NCBI RefSeq assembly: GCF_001885905.1
Contig: NZ_JXKM01000005.1
Span: 1-64,000 of the forward strand
Reading direction: 5' to 3'
Source: Enterococcus devriesei
GTDB taxonomy: Bacteria; Bacillota; Bacilli; Lactobacillales; Enterococcaceae
DNA length: 64,000 bases
In this document: positions 8,798-16,720 of the stretch, one piece after another
Layout: every line of letters begins with the position of its first letter
Numbering within the stretch: position 1 is the stretch's first letter
The notes under the pieces: model-generated
The model's input: only the letters and a program-made list of their open reading frames with translations
What the model was told of the DNA's origin: nothing
The model's database searches: none
Made by a program: the position numbers and the translations under genes

Positions 8798-10006
8798 TCA
8801 GTCCTCCATTTTTTTTATTCTCGCCGGAAGATAAAACCAGCTAAACAAACCAATTTCTATTAACAACACAACAAGCAGCACGAAACTTTCAATGATTGCC
8901 AAATGAATCAAACTGCATAAGCTAAAAATAATTGCCGTCGCTACTAACAATAAAGTCAGCACCTTCTGCAACGCAGCTTTTTTAAATTTACGCGCCACGG
9001 GATAAAGCTGGACCGCGCTGATGTAATCAAATTGACTGTACAAGGGGATCATTTGGAAGCCGATCAGATAAATAAATAGCAAGCTGACGCCGACAATAAA
9101 ACGAAAATCATTTAACGAGACTAGCAACACCCCGCCAACCACTAATAACCGGAAAAACAAGCCACCATATTCGGCTCCCCGCAAAGCACCACGGGCAAAT
9201 AAATACAAATACGTATTTTCCTGCTTGAAGGCGATATTGGCTAAAAAGCCGTCTAGATATTTACGTCGTCGCACCTTCGCTTCCACCTCAGGAACATCGG
9301 TAAATAAATTAATAAACTGATAAATCCGATGCAGCCGCGCATTTTCACGGTCGATCATTTTACTCCAATCAAGCAGTCGGCTTTGTTCATTGGTCTGCCA
9401 ATAAAAAAACAAGGCGACACACAAGGCTAAAATCAAACCCAGCCAAGCTGTAAGATATAAGCTAACGAAAATTGTCATCAAACTAACTGCGAACCATACA
9501 AACATCAGTCGGTGAGTCAAAGCAAGGGTTTCTTGATAACAAGCGAGCCGCTGCAAGCGTAAATGGGCAAACTTCAACAGCCAAAGCAGCGCCACATAAA
9601 AGAAAAAAGTGACGAAACTGCTGTGATTCGCCAACACCACTAAAGGCATCAATGCGCCGCAGATTAGTAATTCTACTGCAAAAGGGAAACTGATCGAATG
9701 GACAAGGCTACGAGATAAATAGGGCCCCATTTCTTTTTCTTTTGGTAATAAAAAAGTCATATCGGCCGGTTCCGCCAAGGTCGCCAATTTACCAAAGGGT
9801 AAGATCAACCACCAAACGAGGCCGACGATCGGCAAGCTCCACGGAAAATCAGGTGGTAATTGCTTCAATAGATTCGAATAATAAAAGGCTAAGCCGCCGA
9901 CTAAAAACAAACACACCAGAACAAAGTGATCATTCAGAACATAGCGCATGTACTTCATCATTTTTTTCTGATGTCGCTGGCTTCGCAACTGAAAAAAATC
10001 ACGCAT
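8798..10006 (-). CDS. ecsB: ABC transporter permease EcsB
   Basis: Membrane partner of EcsA, with about ten hydrophobic segments over 402 residues and short cytoplasmic basic regions. EcsAB in Bacilli affects protein secretion, regulated proteolysis and competence; its transported substrate is not firmly established. The start codon overlaps the end of ecsA by eight bases. Confidence 0.92.
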   Translation of the reverse strand: MRDFFQLRSQRHQKKMMKYMRYVLNDHFVLVCLFLVGGLAFYYSNLLKQLPPDFPWSLPIVGLVWWLILPFGKLATLAEPADMTFLLPKEKEMGPYLSRSLVHSISFPFAVELLICGALMPLVVLANHSSFVTFFFYVALLWLLKFAHLRLQRLACYQETLALTHRLMFVWFAVSLMTIFVSLYLTAWLGLILALCVALFFYWQTNEQSRLLDWSKMIDRENARLHRIYQFINLFTDVPEVEAKVRRRKYLDGFLANIAFKQENTYLYLFARGALRGAEYGGLFFRLLVVGGVLLVSLNDFRFIVGVSLLFIYLIGFQMIPLYSQFDYISAVQLYPVARKFKKAALQKVLTLLLVATAIIFSLCSLIHLAIIESFVLLVVLLIEIGLFSWFYLPARIKKMED

Positions 10007-10736
10007 GCTCTTTCTCCTTCGTCAAGGCCAAGTATATTTCATCTAATGAAGAACCTGGCAAATTAAATTCCATTTGCAACTCTTGCAACGTTCCTTGCGC
10101 TCGAACCTCACCTTCATGTAGAACGACAAAACGATCACAATACCTTTCCGCCGTTGCTAAAATATGCGTAGACATTAAAATCGCCGCACCTTGTTCCTTC
10201 ATCGCAACCATTAATTCTAACAAGGCATTGATTGCCAATGGGTCAAGTCCTAAAAACGGCTCATCGATAATATAGAGGCTTGGTTGAATCAGAAAAGCGC
10301 ATAAGACCATCACTTTTTGTTTCATTCCTTTAGAAAAATTCGTTGGGAACCATTCCAAACGGTTTTCTAAACGAAAAGTTTTCAATAAGACTTCCGCCCG
10401 TTGCATCGCCTCGTCTTTTGGGATACCATAAGCCATCGCGGTCACTTCGATGTGCTCCTTTAACGTCAACTCTTCATATAAAGAAGGCGTTTCAGGAATA
10501 TAACCGATTTTTTTACGATATTCTTCCGGTTCTTGCTGCAAGGTCAAATCATCAACCGTGATATTGCCTTTTTGCGGCGTTAAGAGTCCGATGATATTTT
10601 TAATTGTAGTGGACTTTCCCGCCCCATTCAAACCGATCAGACCGATCATCTCACCATTTTTGACTTCAAAATTAATATCTTTTAAAACAGGCAAATGGCC
10701 GTAGCCGCCTGTAACATGTTGAATTGCTAAGCTCAT
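9999..10736 (-). CDS. ecsA: ABC transporter ATP-binding protein EcsA
   Basis: Nucleotide-binding subunit of the Ecs transporter. Walker A GLNGAGKST (35-43), a variant signature FSKGMKQK (134-141) typical of EcsA in place of LSGGQ, Walker B LYIIDEP (154-160) and the switch histidine in MSTH are all present. GGAGGG precedes the ATG. The divergent hit gene on the other side is the standard ecs context in Firmicutes. Confidence 0.95.
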   Translation of the reverse strand: MSLAIQHVTGGYGHLPVLKDINFEVKNGEMIGLIGLNGAGKSTTIKNIIGLLTPQKGNITVDDLTLQQEPEEYRKKIGYIPETPSLYEELTLKEHIEVTAMAYGIPKDEAMQRAEVLLKTFRLENRLEWFPTNFSKGMKQKVMVLCAFLIQPSLYIIDEPFLGLDPLAINALLELMVAMKEQGAAILMSTHILATAERYCDRFVVLHEGEVRAQGTLQELQMEFNLPGSSLDEIYLALTKEKEHA

Positions 10737-10763
10737 TTTGTTCCCTCCAATTTCTTAGCTCAT

Positions 10764-10769
10764 ATTATA
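10764..10769 (-). promoter_or_regulatory. Extended -10 promoter for ecsA
   Basis: The minus strand reads TGGTATAAT, a perfect -10 with a TGn extension, about 28 bases before the ecsA ATG. The -35 region is weak. Confidence 0.55.
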
Positions 10770-10930
10770 CCAGAATCCTATAATTATTTAAGGATCGGTT
10801 GAGCTTTTCCCGCACAAGTAGAACAAGTTATGGTAAAGTTAAGGGAGCATTTACGGTCGTTGATTCTTTTTACAAGTAGTCAAACGACAAAAAATAGAGC
10901 AATAATAAACGATCAGAAAGGATGTTTCTA

Positions 10931-11356
10931 ATGGAAAACTGTATCTTTTGTAAAATCATCAACCAAGAAATTCCTAGCTACAAAATTTATGAGGATGAAA
11001 AAATTTATGCTTTCTTAGACATCTCCCAAGCAACCAAAGGTCATACCTTAGTTGTGCCAAAACAACATGTGACCGATATTTTTGAATATGATGAAACATT
11101 GGCAGCGGACGTTTTTACCCGTATTCCTAAAATTGCCCGCGCATTAGAAAAAGCTTTTCCCGAAATGGAAGGATTAAATATTTTAAATAATAATAAAGAA
11201 TTAGCCTATCAATCCGTTTTCCATTCTCATATCCATTTAGTACCTCGTTACAGTAAAAAAGATGACTTCTCGATTCACTTCGGCAACCATGCGGAACAGC
11301 AAAAACCGGAAGAGATGCAAGCAATCGCAGAAAAGATCAAGGAACAGGTGAACTAA
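10931..11356 (+). CDS. hit: HIT-family nucleotide hydrolase
   Basis: Histidine-triad hydrolase of the HINT branch, acting on nucleoside phosphoramidates or AMP conjugates. The triad HSHIHLV starts at residue 98, and an N-terminal CxxC (Cys4, Cys7) for metal binding is present. The second ATG is chosen as start because AGAAAGG lies nine bases upstream of it, while the first ATG abuts that site. It is divergent from ecsA and runs into a YtxH-like gene. Confidence 0.93.
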   Translation: MENCIFCKIINQEIPSYKIYEDEKIYAFLDISQATKGHTLVVPKQHVTDIFEYDETLAADVFTRIPKIARALEKAFPEMEGLNILNNNKELAYQSVFHSHIHLVPRYSKKDDFSIHFGNHAEQQKPEEMQAIAEKIKEQVN

Positions 11357-11357
11357 C

Positions 11358-11756
11358 ATGGGATTGTTCAAAGGACTTTTATTTGGTGCTGGACTTGGAA
11401 CCCTAGGTGGTTTACTTTTAGCGCCGCGAAAAGGGATCGAGACACGCGAAAAAATTATTATCAATACCCGTGAGCTAGTAGAATTGACCGATGAGCTGAA
11501 TGATAATCTCACCGATTTCCGCGATTCCCTTGCTACGTTAAAAGGAACCTTCGATACATTGGTTCCCGCCTTTAAATCAGGTGTTGAAAAAGATGTGGAA
11601 GAGTTTCGCTTTCAAGCGGAGCCGCGCATCCAGCAGATCCAAGCACAAATTGAGAAAATCAATCAAGCGCTCCCGCAACAAGGGGAAAGCCAAAAAGTGA
11701 TAAAAAAAGGACGGTTTGCTTTAGAGCGGCCTAATTCAGCTGCCGAAGAGAAATAA
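11358..11756 (+). CDS. YtxH-like membrane-anchored protein
   Basis: Small protein with a glycine-rich N-terminal hydrophobic segment (FGAGLGTLGGLLLAPRKG, about 8-25) typical of YtxH/gas-vesicle-like domains, followed by a long charged, probably coiled-coil region. It starts one base after the hit stop, with AGGTG inside the hit 3' end, so the two are co-translated. YtxH-type proteins are linked to stress responses, but no specific activity is known. Confidence 0.8.
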   Translation: MGLFKGLLFGAGLGTLGGLLLAPRKGIETREKIIINTRELVELTDELNDNLTDFRDSLATLKGTFDTLVPAFKSGVEKDVEEFRFQAEPRIQQIQAQIEKINQALPQQGESQKVIKKGRFALERPNSAAEEK

Positions 11757-11841
11757 TTCTTCATTTTTGCGGCGAATTGTGTATTTATTGTGAATTTTCT
11801 CGGAAACTATTTTTAAGCTCTTCCTTTTGTATTTTTAGGTG

Positions 11842-11850
11842 TGTTATAGT
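11842..11850 (+). promoter_or_regulatory. Extended -10 promoter for prsA
   Basis: TGTTATAGT, a TGn-extended -10, lies about 55 bases before the prsA start. No good -35 is visible. Confidence 0.45.
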
Positions 11851-11904
11851 GGAAAAGGAATAACAAGTGTAAGTAAATTTTAATTTAGGAGTTGTAATAC
11901 TGAA

Positions 11905-12837
11905 ATGAAAAAAAAGATTCTTTTAGCCACTGCCGGCTTACTTAGTGTTATTGTACTGGGTGCCTGTTCAGGAAGTTCAAATCAAGATATCGCCACAATG
12001 AAGGGCGGAAAAATAACCGTAGAAGACTTCTACAATGAAGCCAAAAAAGAACAAACGAATCAAAGCTTGGTTCGCAACATGATTATCTACAAAGTTTTCG
12101 AAAATGCTTATGGCGATAAAGTAACAGATAAGCAAATCGACAAAGAATACGAAAAATCAGAAAAACAAATGGGCGACAGCTTCGAAAGTCAGTTAAAATC
12201 CGCTGGCTACACAAAGAAAACCTACAAGGAATACTTGAAACAATCATTAGCCTTCCAAGAAGGTCTAAAAGCTCATGTGAAGATCACGGATAAAGATGTA
12301 AAAGCGGCTTGGGATTCATTCCACCCAGAAGTAACTGCCCGCATTATTCTTGCAAGCAGCGAAGATGAAGCCAAAGAGATCAAGAAACAATTAGATGACA
12401 AAGGTGATTTCGCAAAAATCGCGAAAGAAAAATCACAAGATTCAACAACTAAAGAAGATGGCGGCGAAATCAAATTTGATTCACAATCATCAACTGTCCC
12501 AGCTGAAGTAAAAGAAGCAGCCTTCAAGCTGAAAGATGGCGAAGTTTCAGATGTTATCACTTCAATGGACTCTTCTACTTACCAATCGAGCTACTACATT
12601 GTTAAAATGGAGAAAAATTCTTCTAAAGGCAATGACATGGACAAATACAAAAAAGAATTGAATCAAATTGCTGAAGATACTAAAATGGCTGACCAAACCT
12701 TCTCTTCTAAAGTCATCGCTGACGAATTGAAGAAAGCCAATGTGAAGATCAAAGACGATACTTTCGAAAATATCTTGTCTGACTTCTTAACAACCAACAG
12801 CTCAAGCAAAAAAGCAACTACTGAATCAACGAAATAA
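11905..12837 (+). CDS. prsA: PrsA-type foldase lipoprotein (peptidylprolyl isomerase)
   Basis: Extracytoplasmic foldase anchored to the outer face of the membrane, assisting folding of secreted proteins. The signal peptide ends in the lipobox LGAC with Cys21. A parvulin domain runs from about 142 to 235 and includes the ARIILAS strand, the DGGEIKFD loop and the YYIVKM strand. The flanking NC domains and a Ser/Lys-rich tail complete 310 residues. Placement beside ecsAB and hit agrees with a secretion-related neighbourhood. Confidence 0.93.
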   Translation: MKKKILLATAGLLSVIVLGACSGSSNQDIATMKGGKITVEDFYNEAKKEQTNQSLVRNMIIYKVFENAYGDKVTDKQIDKEYEKSEKQMGDSFESQLKSAGYTKKTYKEYLKQSLAFQEGLKAHVKITDKDVKAAWDSFHPEVTARIILASSEDEAKEIKKQLDDKGDFAKIAKEKSQDSTTKEDGGEIKFDSQSSTVPAEVKEAAFKLKDGEVSDVITSMDSSTYQSSYYIVKMEKNSSKGNDMDKYKKELNQIAEDTKMADQTFSSKVIADELKKANVKIKDDTFENILSDFLTTNSSSKKATTESTK

Positions 12838-12844
12838 GAGACAC

Positions 12845-12877
12845 AAAAGGGGAATTCCAACAGGAGTTCCCCTTTTT
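12845..12877 (+). terminator. Rho-independent terminator after prsA
   Basis: AAAAGGGGAA pairs with TTCCCCTTTT around a 12-base loop, followed by a T run; it begins eight bases after the prsA stop. Confidence 0.9.
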
Positions 12878-12935
12878 TTGTTATTCATGCTACAATAAAG
12901 TCACGAATACTTATAAGAAAATGGGTGAAGATCGC

Positions 12936-13763
12936 ATGAAACAATTTGCCTCTAAAGAAGCAGAAAAAGATTATTATGAACACGTTGCTGATGAAGCGGA
13001 ATTCATCGCTTGGTATAAAGAACAAGACCAACCTGAATACGACAAGCCTTCGGTCACTGTTGACATCGTGATCATGGGTTATAACAAAGAAGAAGATCAA
13101 TTAAAAATCTTATTGATTCAACGTCGGGGAAATCCTTACCGTAATTCTTGGGCGCTGCCAGGTGGTTTCGTTGAACGAAATGAATCAACCAACGACAGTG
13201 TCCGAAGAGAAACAGAAGAAGAAACTGGCTTGACGATTGGTCGGAAAAGTGTGGAACAGCTCCATACCTTCAGTACCCCGAATCGCGATCCCCGCGGCTG
13301 GGTGATCACTGTCAGCTATTTAGCCTTTATCGGGCAAGTTCCCCCAACTGCTGGTGACGACACGCAAGATGCCCGCTGGTTCAATCTTGAACGTCACGGT
13401 GAAACCATCAGCTTGACTAGTGATGATATTTCTATTGAGATCGAGTTGGAAGCTGGAAAATCCATCGGTAAAGACACGCTCGCCTTTGACCATAACGAGA
13501 TCATCCGTAAAGCCTTCAATCGTGTGCTTAACAAAATGGATCACGAACCTTTGATCTTGCAAGTGTTAGGCGAAGAGTTTACGATCACCGAAGCCAGAAA
13601 AGTCTTTGCCAAATTTTTAGGTGTGGACTTTAAAACAGTCGATCACTCGAATTACAAAAAAGCGATGCTGCAATATTTTGATGAAATCGGCGAGCGTCCT
13701 GTGGGAATCGGTCGTCCATCTAAGATATATCGCTTAAAAGACGAGATCGGCGAAAAAAAATAA
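12936..13763 (+). CDS. Nudix hydrolase with NrtR-like C-terminal winged helix
   Basis: Two-part protein. The N-terminal half is a Nudix domain whose box is intact (GFVERNE, seven residues, RETEEETGL), so hydrolysis of an ADP-ribose or nucleotide-like substrate is plausible. The C-terminal part, with the EEFTITEARKVF and GRPSKIYRL segments, resembles the DNA-binding winged helix of NrtR, a regulator of NAD metabolism. The ATG at 12936 is favoured because GGTGA lies seven bases before it; an ATG 15 bases earlier is possible. No NAD gene is adjacent, so its role as regulator or enzyme remains open. Confidence 0.82.
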   Translation: MKQFASKEAEKDYYEHVADEAEFIAWYKEQDQPEYDKPSVTVDIVIMGYNKEEDQLKILLIQRRGNPYRNSWALPGGFVERNESTNDSVRRETEEETGLTIGRKSVEQLHTFSTPNRDPRGWVITVSYLAFIGQVPPTAGDDTQDARWFNLERHGETISLTSDDISIEIELEAGKSIGKDTLAFDHNEIIRKAFNRVLNKMDHEPLILQVLGEEFTITEARKVFAKFLGVDFKTVDHSNYKKAMLQYFDEIGERPVGIGRPSKIYRLKDEIGEKK

Positions 13764-13796
13764 AAATTTTACTTACATCAAAAGAAAAAATGTGTA

Positions 13797-13976
13797 TATA
13801 ATGGAAACAGCAAAAATTTGTCTTTCCATAACGCAGTGAAGATCCCTAAGTGGCCGTCGTAGCGAGTTATTCGACAGCCACTTTTTTGTGCGTTCCACTT
13901 CTTACTGAGATAGGAAGTAGAATCAGATAGGCAGCGAGAAAAAACTGGATGCCTAATCAAAAGGAGGATTTTTATA
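13797..13976 (+). promoter_or_regulatory. Promoter and structured 5' leader with terminator-like hairpin before the DUF2798 gene
   Basis: A perfect -10 TATAAT (13797-13802) is followed by about 165 bases of untranslated leader. It contains a terminator-like hairpin (AAGTGGC-C-GTCG with CGAC-A-GCCACTT, 13848-13884, followed by a T run), then ACTTC/GAAGT (13897-13918), then GATAGGCA/TGCCTAATC (13925-13958) ending just before the AAGGAGG. This layout suggests attenuation. I do not recognise a known riboswitch class in it. Confidence 0.5.
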
Positions 13977-14456
13977 ATGCCAAAAAATAAAAGAGAAAGT
14001 CTTATCTATACGTTGATGATGTGTTTCGTAATGGTGCTGTGGATGAGCATTTACAACGTCGGTTTACATAGCGGCGAAGTTAGCTGGAGCGTCTTGAAAG
14101 CCAGCTGGCTCGGTATGCCATTAGCTTATTGCTGTGCACTAGTCTTAGACTGGTTCGTCGTCTCCGGACCCGCAAAAAAAGTTGCTTTTCGTCTGCTTCC
14201 AACTTTCGCCAGTCCGTTAAAAACAGTCATGACCGTTTCTACCTGTATGGTTCTGCCGATGGTTTTTTTCATGTCATTATATGGCGCTATTGAAGGGTTG
14301 AGCCACACACAAGCATGGAACCAATTATTACTTCTTTGGGGAACGAATATTTTAAAAAATGTTGTTATGGCCCTCCCTTTCCAATTACTCGTTGCTGGCC
14401 CTTTGGTACGAAAAGTTTTCCGTCGTCTATTCCCAGAAGGAACCGTCTTAGCTTAA
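13977..14456 (+). CDS. DUF2798-family membrane protein
   Basis: A 159-residue integral membrane protein with four hydrophobic segments (about 10-28, 40-65, 80-102 and 115-140) arranged as two similar halves, each starting with a ...LxxxxMV/CMVLPM... helix, as in two-copy DUF2798 proteins. AAGGAGG lies nine bases before the ATG. It is a single-gene unit between its own leader and terminator. The function of the family is unknown. Confidence 0.8.
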   Translation: MPKNKRESLIYTLMMCFVMVLWMSIYNVGLHSGEVSWSVLKASWLGMPLAYCCALVLDWFVVSGPAKKVAFRLLPTFASPLKTVMTVSTCMVLPMVFFMSLYGAIEGLSHTQAWNQLLLLWGTNILKNVVMALPFQLLVAGPLVRKVFRRLFPEGTVLA

Positions 14457-14463
14457 TAAATAA

Positions 14464-14507
14464 ACTCGTCGAGAACACGTTTAGCTTGTGTCCTCGGCGA
14501 GTTTTTT
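14464..14507 (+). terminator. Terminator after the DUF2798 gene
   Basis: CTCG-CGAG-ACAC pairs with GTGT-CTCG-CGAG with small mismatches around TTTAGC and is followed by six T. Confidence 0.88.
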
Positions 14508-14523
14508 AATAGAATATCAACTT

Positions 14524-15339
14524 CTATTTCTCTAAATTTCGCAAAATCTCTTGATAACGTTTGGTCGCCAGCTCACTAGGCTGACCTTTTTGACAAAAGC
14601 TTAACTTTCTTAATTTAGGAACGACTCGCTCCACAATAATTTGATGATCTACTAGTTTTCCTTGCAGTGTTTCAAAGGCTTCTTTAAAACGGTCGTCATT
14701 ACGGGCCTTTTCATAGAATGATAAAACATACAGATAATAAAATAAATCATAACCACGAAACGGATACTCCACTTGCATGAACAAAGTACCGATACCGTAA
14801 TGACATGGACCTAGCGGTAATTTTGTTTCCCAATGACTAAGCAAAAATTCTACCGCCTCATCGAATTCTACTTCCTCCACAAAATTTGTCCGCCGAAATA
14901 ATTCCAGCCCATTCAACGTCGGTAACGGATTGGAAAATTCCGTTTCCGGTCCCTTGCCAAAATAAAATTTTTTACACCACCATCCGCCATCCGCATGTCG
15001 AGTATCCAGCAAATGTGCCAGCGTTTGTTTCATTCGCGGGTCCTCCCCGTGACCCAAGCGAACTAGCAAAGTGGCCGCCGGAATCGTTTGACAAGGAAAA
15101 GTCGCCCCTTTAGGATAAAGCTTAAACTCACCAGGCTCACGCCAACTTTCCCACAAAAGTTCCGCAACTTTTTGTAAAATAGCCGTTTGCGGTTCCATGC
15201 CCACTTCCAATAAATATTCCGCCGCTTCTAAACACGAGAAAGGTGCTCCCTTCCCCAAGCGTCGATCCTCTGTTGTCCAATAATCCCATCCTTGATCATA
15301 GCGGTGATCTAAAATAATTTGAATGTCTGCTTCCTTCAT
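14524..15339 (-). CDS. Prenyltransferase/squalene-cyclase-like alpha/alpha-toroid protein
   Basis: Cytoplasmic protein of 271 residues with no signal peptide or membrane segment. It is rich in Trp and aromatic residues, and contains a QW-type repeat fragment (RHADGGWW near 115-122) and a repeated helix pattern (FSCLEAAEYLL, FPCQTIPAATLLVRLGHGEDPR). This suggests the alpha/alpha toroid shared by squalene cyclases, prenyltransferase beta subunits and related proteins. No DXDD cyclase motif is evident, so it is probably not a terpene cyclase. It stands alone between two terminators, and its substrate is unknown. Confidence 0.6.
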   Translation of the reverse strand: MKEADIQIILDHRYDQGWDYWTTEDRRLGKGAPFSCLEAAEYLLEVGMEPQTAILQKVAELLWESWREPGEFKLYPKGATFPCQTIPAATLLVRLGHGEDPRMKQTLAHLLDTRHADGGWWCKKFYFGKGPETEFSNPLPTLNGLELFRRTNFVEEVEFDEAVEFLLSHWETKLPLGPCHYGIGTLFMQVEYPFRGYDLFYYLYVLSFYEKARNDDRFKEAFETLQGKLVDHQIIVERVVPKLRKLSFCQKGQPSELATKRYQEILRNLEK

Positions 15340-15467
15340 TTCCTTCTCCTATTTAGGCTTTAAGTTTTTTAAATCGTTCTTCTTTTAAGTTTAGCATAGC
15401 TAGGTCGAAGTTCATGACTAGAACTTTAACATGCATACAATTTTCTAATCTGTTAATGCAAGAAGAA

Positions 15468-15500
15468 AAACTCCCCCATTTTAAAAAATGAGGGAGTTAA
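15468..15500 (-). terminator. Terminator after rlmN
   Basis: AACTCCC-C-CATTTT pairs with AAAATG-A-GGGAGTT in a tight hairpin immediately after the rlmN stop (minus strand), with A/T flanks. Confidence 0.85.
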
Positions 15501-15502
15501 AC

Positions 15503-16570
15503 TTAGTTCACTGCTGCTTTTTTCATTTGTTTGCTGCGTAATTGACCGCAGGCGGCGTCGATATCGGTTCCGTGTTCTTTACGGATCACACAATTGATGC
15601 CGTTTTTCTTCAAGACATCGTAAAAACGTAAGACATCGGCTTTACTGCTACGAGAATATTGGTCATGTTCGCTCACTGGATTGTATGGAATCAAGTTTAC
15701 GTAGACTAATTTTTTCTTGTTTTTCATTAAGTCTGCTAATTCTTGCGCATGCTCGGGACGATCATTGACACCGGATAACATAATGTATTCAAAGGTCACC
15801 CGTCGATTGGTCTCTTCTATATAATAATCTACTGCTTCCATCAATTTTTCGATCGGGAAACTGCGATTGATTCGCATGATGGATGAACGAACTTCATTGT
15901 TTGGTGCATGTAATGAAATTGCTAAGTTCACTTGCAGACCATTTTCCGCGAATTTTTTGATTTTTGGCACTAAACCACTAGTTGAGACAGTAATATGCCG
16001 AGCACCGATCGCCATCCCTTTGTCGTCATTGATTACGTGTAAAAAGTTCATGACATTCTTATAGTTGTCAAATGGTTCGCCAATCCCCATCACAACCACG
16101 TGAGAAACCCGTTCGTCTTCGCCACGTTCATCAAAATAATGTTGGACTAACATGATTTGAGCGACGATTTCTCCTGCCGTCAAGTCCCGTTGTTTTTTTA
16201 ATAAACCTGAGGCACAAAATGTACAGCCGATATTACAGCCGACTTGGGTTGTCACACAAACAGACAAGCCGTATTCCTGACGCATTAAGACCGTTTCGAT
16301 CATTAGATGATCCGGTAATTCAAACAAATATTTAACTGTACCATCGCTAGCTTCTTGCACGACTAATTGTTTCAGTGGATTGATGATAAAGTTTTCTTCT
16401 AACAACGCGATGGTTTGTTTTGAAAGGTTGCTCATGTCGGCAAACTCGGTCACACGACTGCGGTATAACCATTCCCAGACTTGTGTCGCCCGAAATTTCT
16501 TCTCGCCGTGCTCCAGAAACCATTCAACTAATTCTTCTCTGCTTAAACCATAAATCGAGGGTTTTTCCAA
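15503..16570 (-). CDS. rlmN: Dual-specificity 23S rRNA/tRNA adenine-C2 methyltransferase
   Basis: Radical-SAM enzyme making m2A2503 in 23S rRNA and m2A37 in some tRNAs. The cluster motif CNIGCTFC gives Cys112, Cys116 and Cys119; the C-terminal resolving cysteine is Cys341 in AACGQL. The SAM-binding GIGEPFDNY and FEYIML segments are present. The 355-residue length and the [10 protein letters not shown] ending fit RlmN and not Cfr. Confidence 0.95.
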   Translation of the reverse strand: MEKPSIYGLSREELVEWFLEHGEKKFRATQVWEWLYRSRVTEFADMSNLSKQTIALLEENFIINPLKQLVVQEASDGTVKYLFELPDHLMIETVLMRQEYGLSVCVTTQVGCNIGCTFCASGLLKKQRDLTAGEIVAQIMLVQHYFDERGEDERVSHVVVMGIGEPFDNYKNVMNFLHVINDDKGMAIGARHITVSTSGLVPKIKKFAENGLQVNLAISLHAPNNEVRSSIMRINRSFPIEKLMEAVDYYIEETNRRVTFEYIMLSGVNDRPEHAQELADLMKNKKKLVYVNLIPYNPVSEHDQYSRSSKADVLRFYDVLKKNGINCVIRKEHGTDIDAACGQLRSKQMKKAAVN

Positions 16571-16639
16571 GGTGATTCCTCCTACTTCTGTTCAATGACT
16601 CTCTATGTACTAAAAATCATTTTGAAACATTCGCTACAT

Positions 16640-16668
16640 ACTATAACTGATTCACAAAGAGAAAACAA
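16640..16668 (-). promoter_or_regulatory. Sigma-A promoter for rlmN
   Basis: On the minus strand TTGTTT and TATAGT are separated by exactly 17 bases, about 70 bases before the rlmN start. Confidence 0.6.
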
Positions 16669-16683
16669 TCAACTTTAGAAAAA

Positions 16684-16714
16684 GAAAAAAATAGTCTAGA
16701 TTTCTCTAGACTAT
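16684..16714 (-). terminator. Terminator after ftsK
   Basis: A perfect ten-base stem ATAGTCTAGA/TCTAGACTAT with a four-base loop; on the minus strand it is followed by TTTTTTTC. It begins seven bases after the ftsK stop. Confidence 0.9.
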
Positions 16715-16720
16715 CTTTCA

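Noticed and set aside
9742-10275. Open frame of 177 codons on the plus strand
   Set aside because: It lies antisense across ecsB and ecsA, which are both well supported; it has no ribosome binding site and its composition is that of a shadow frame.
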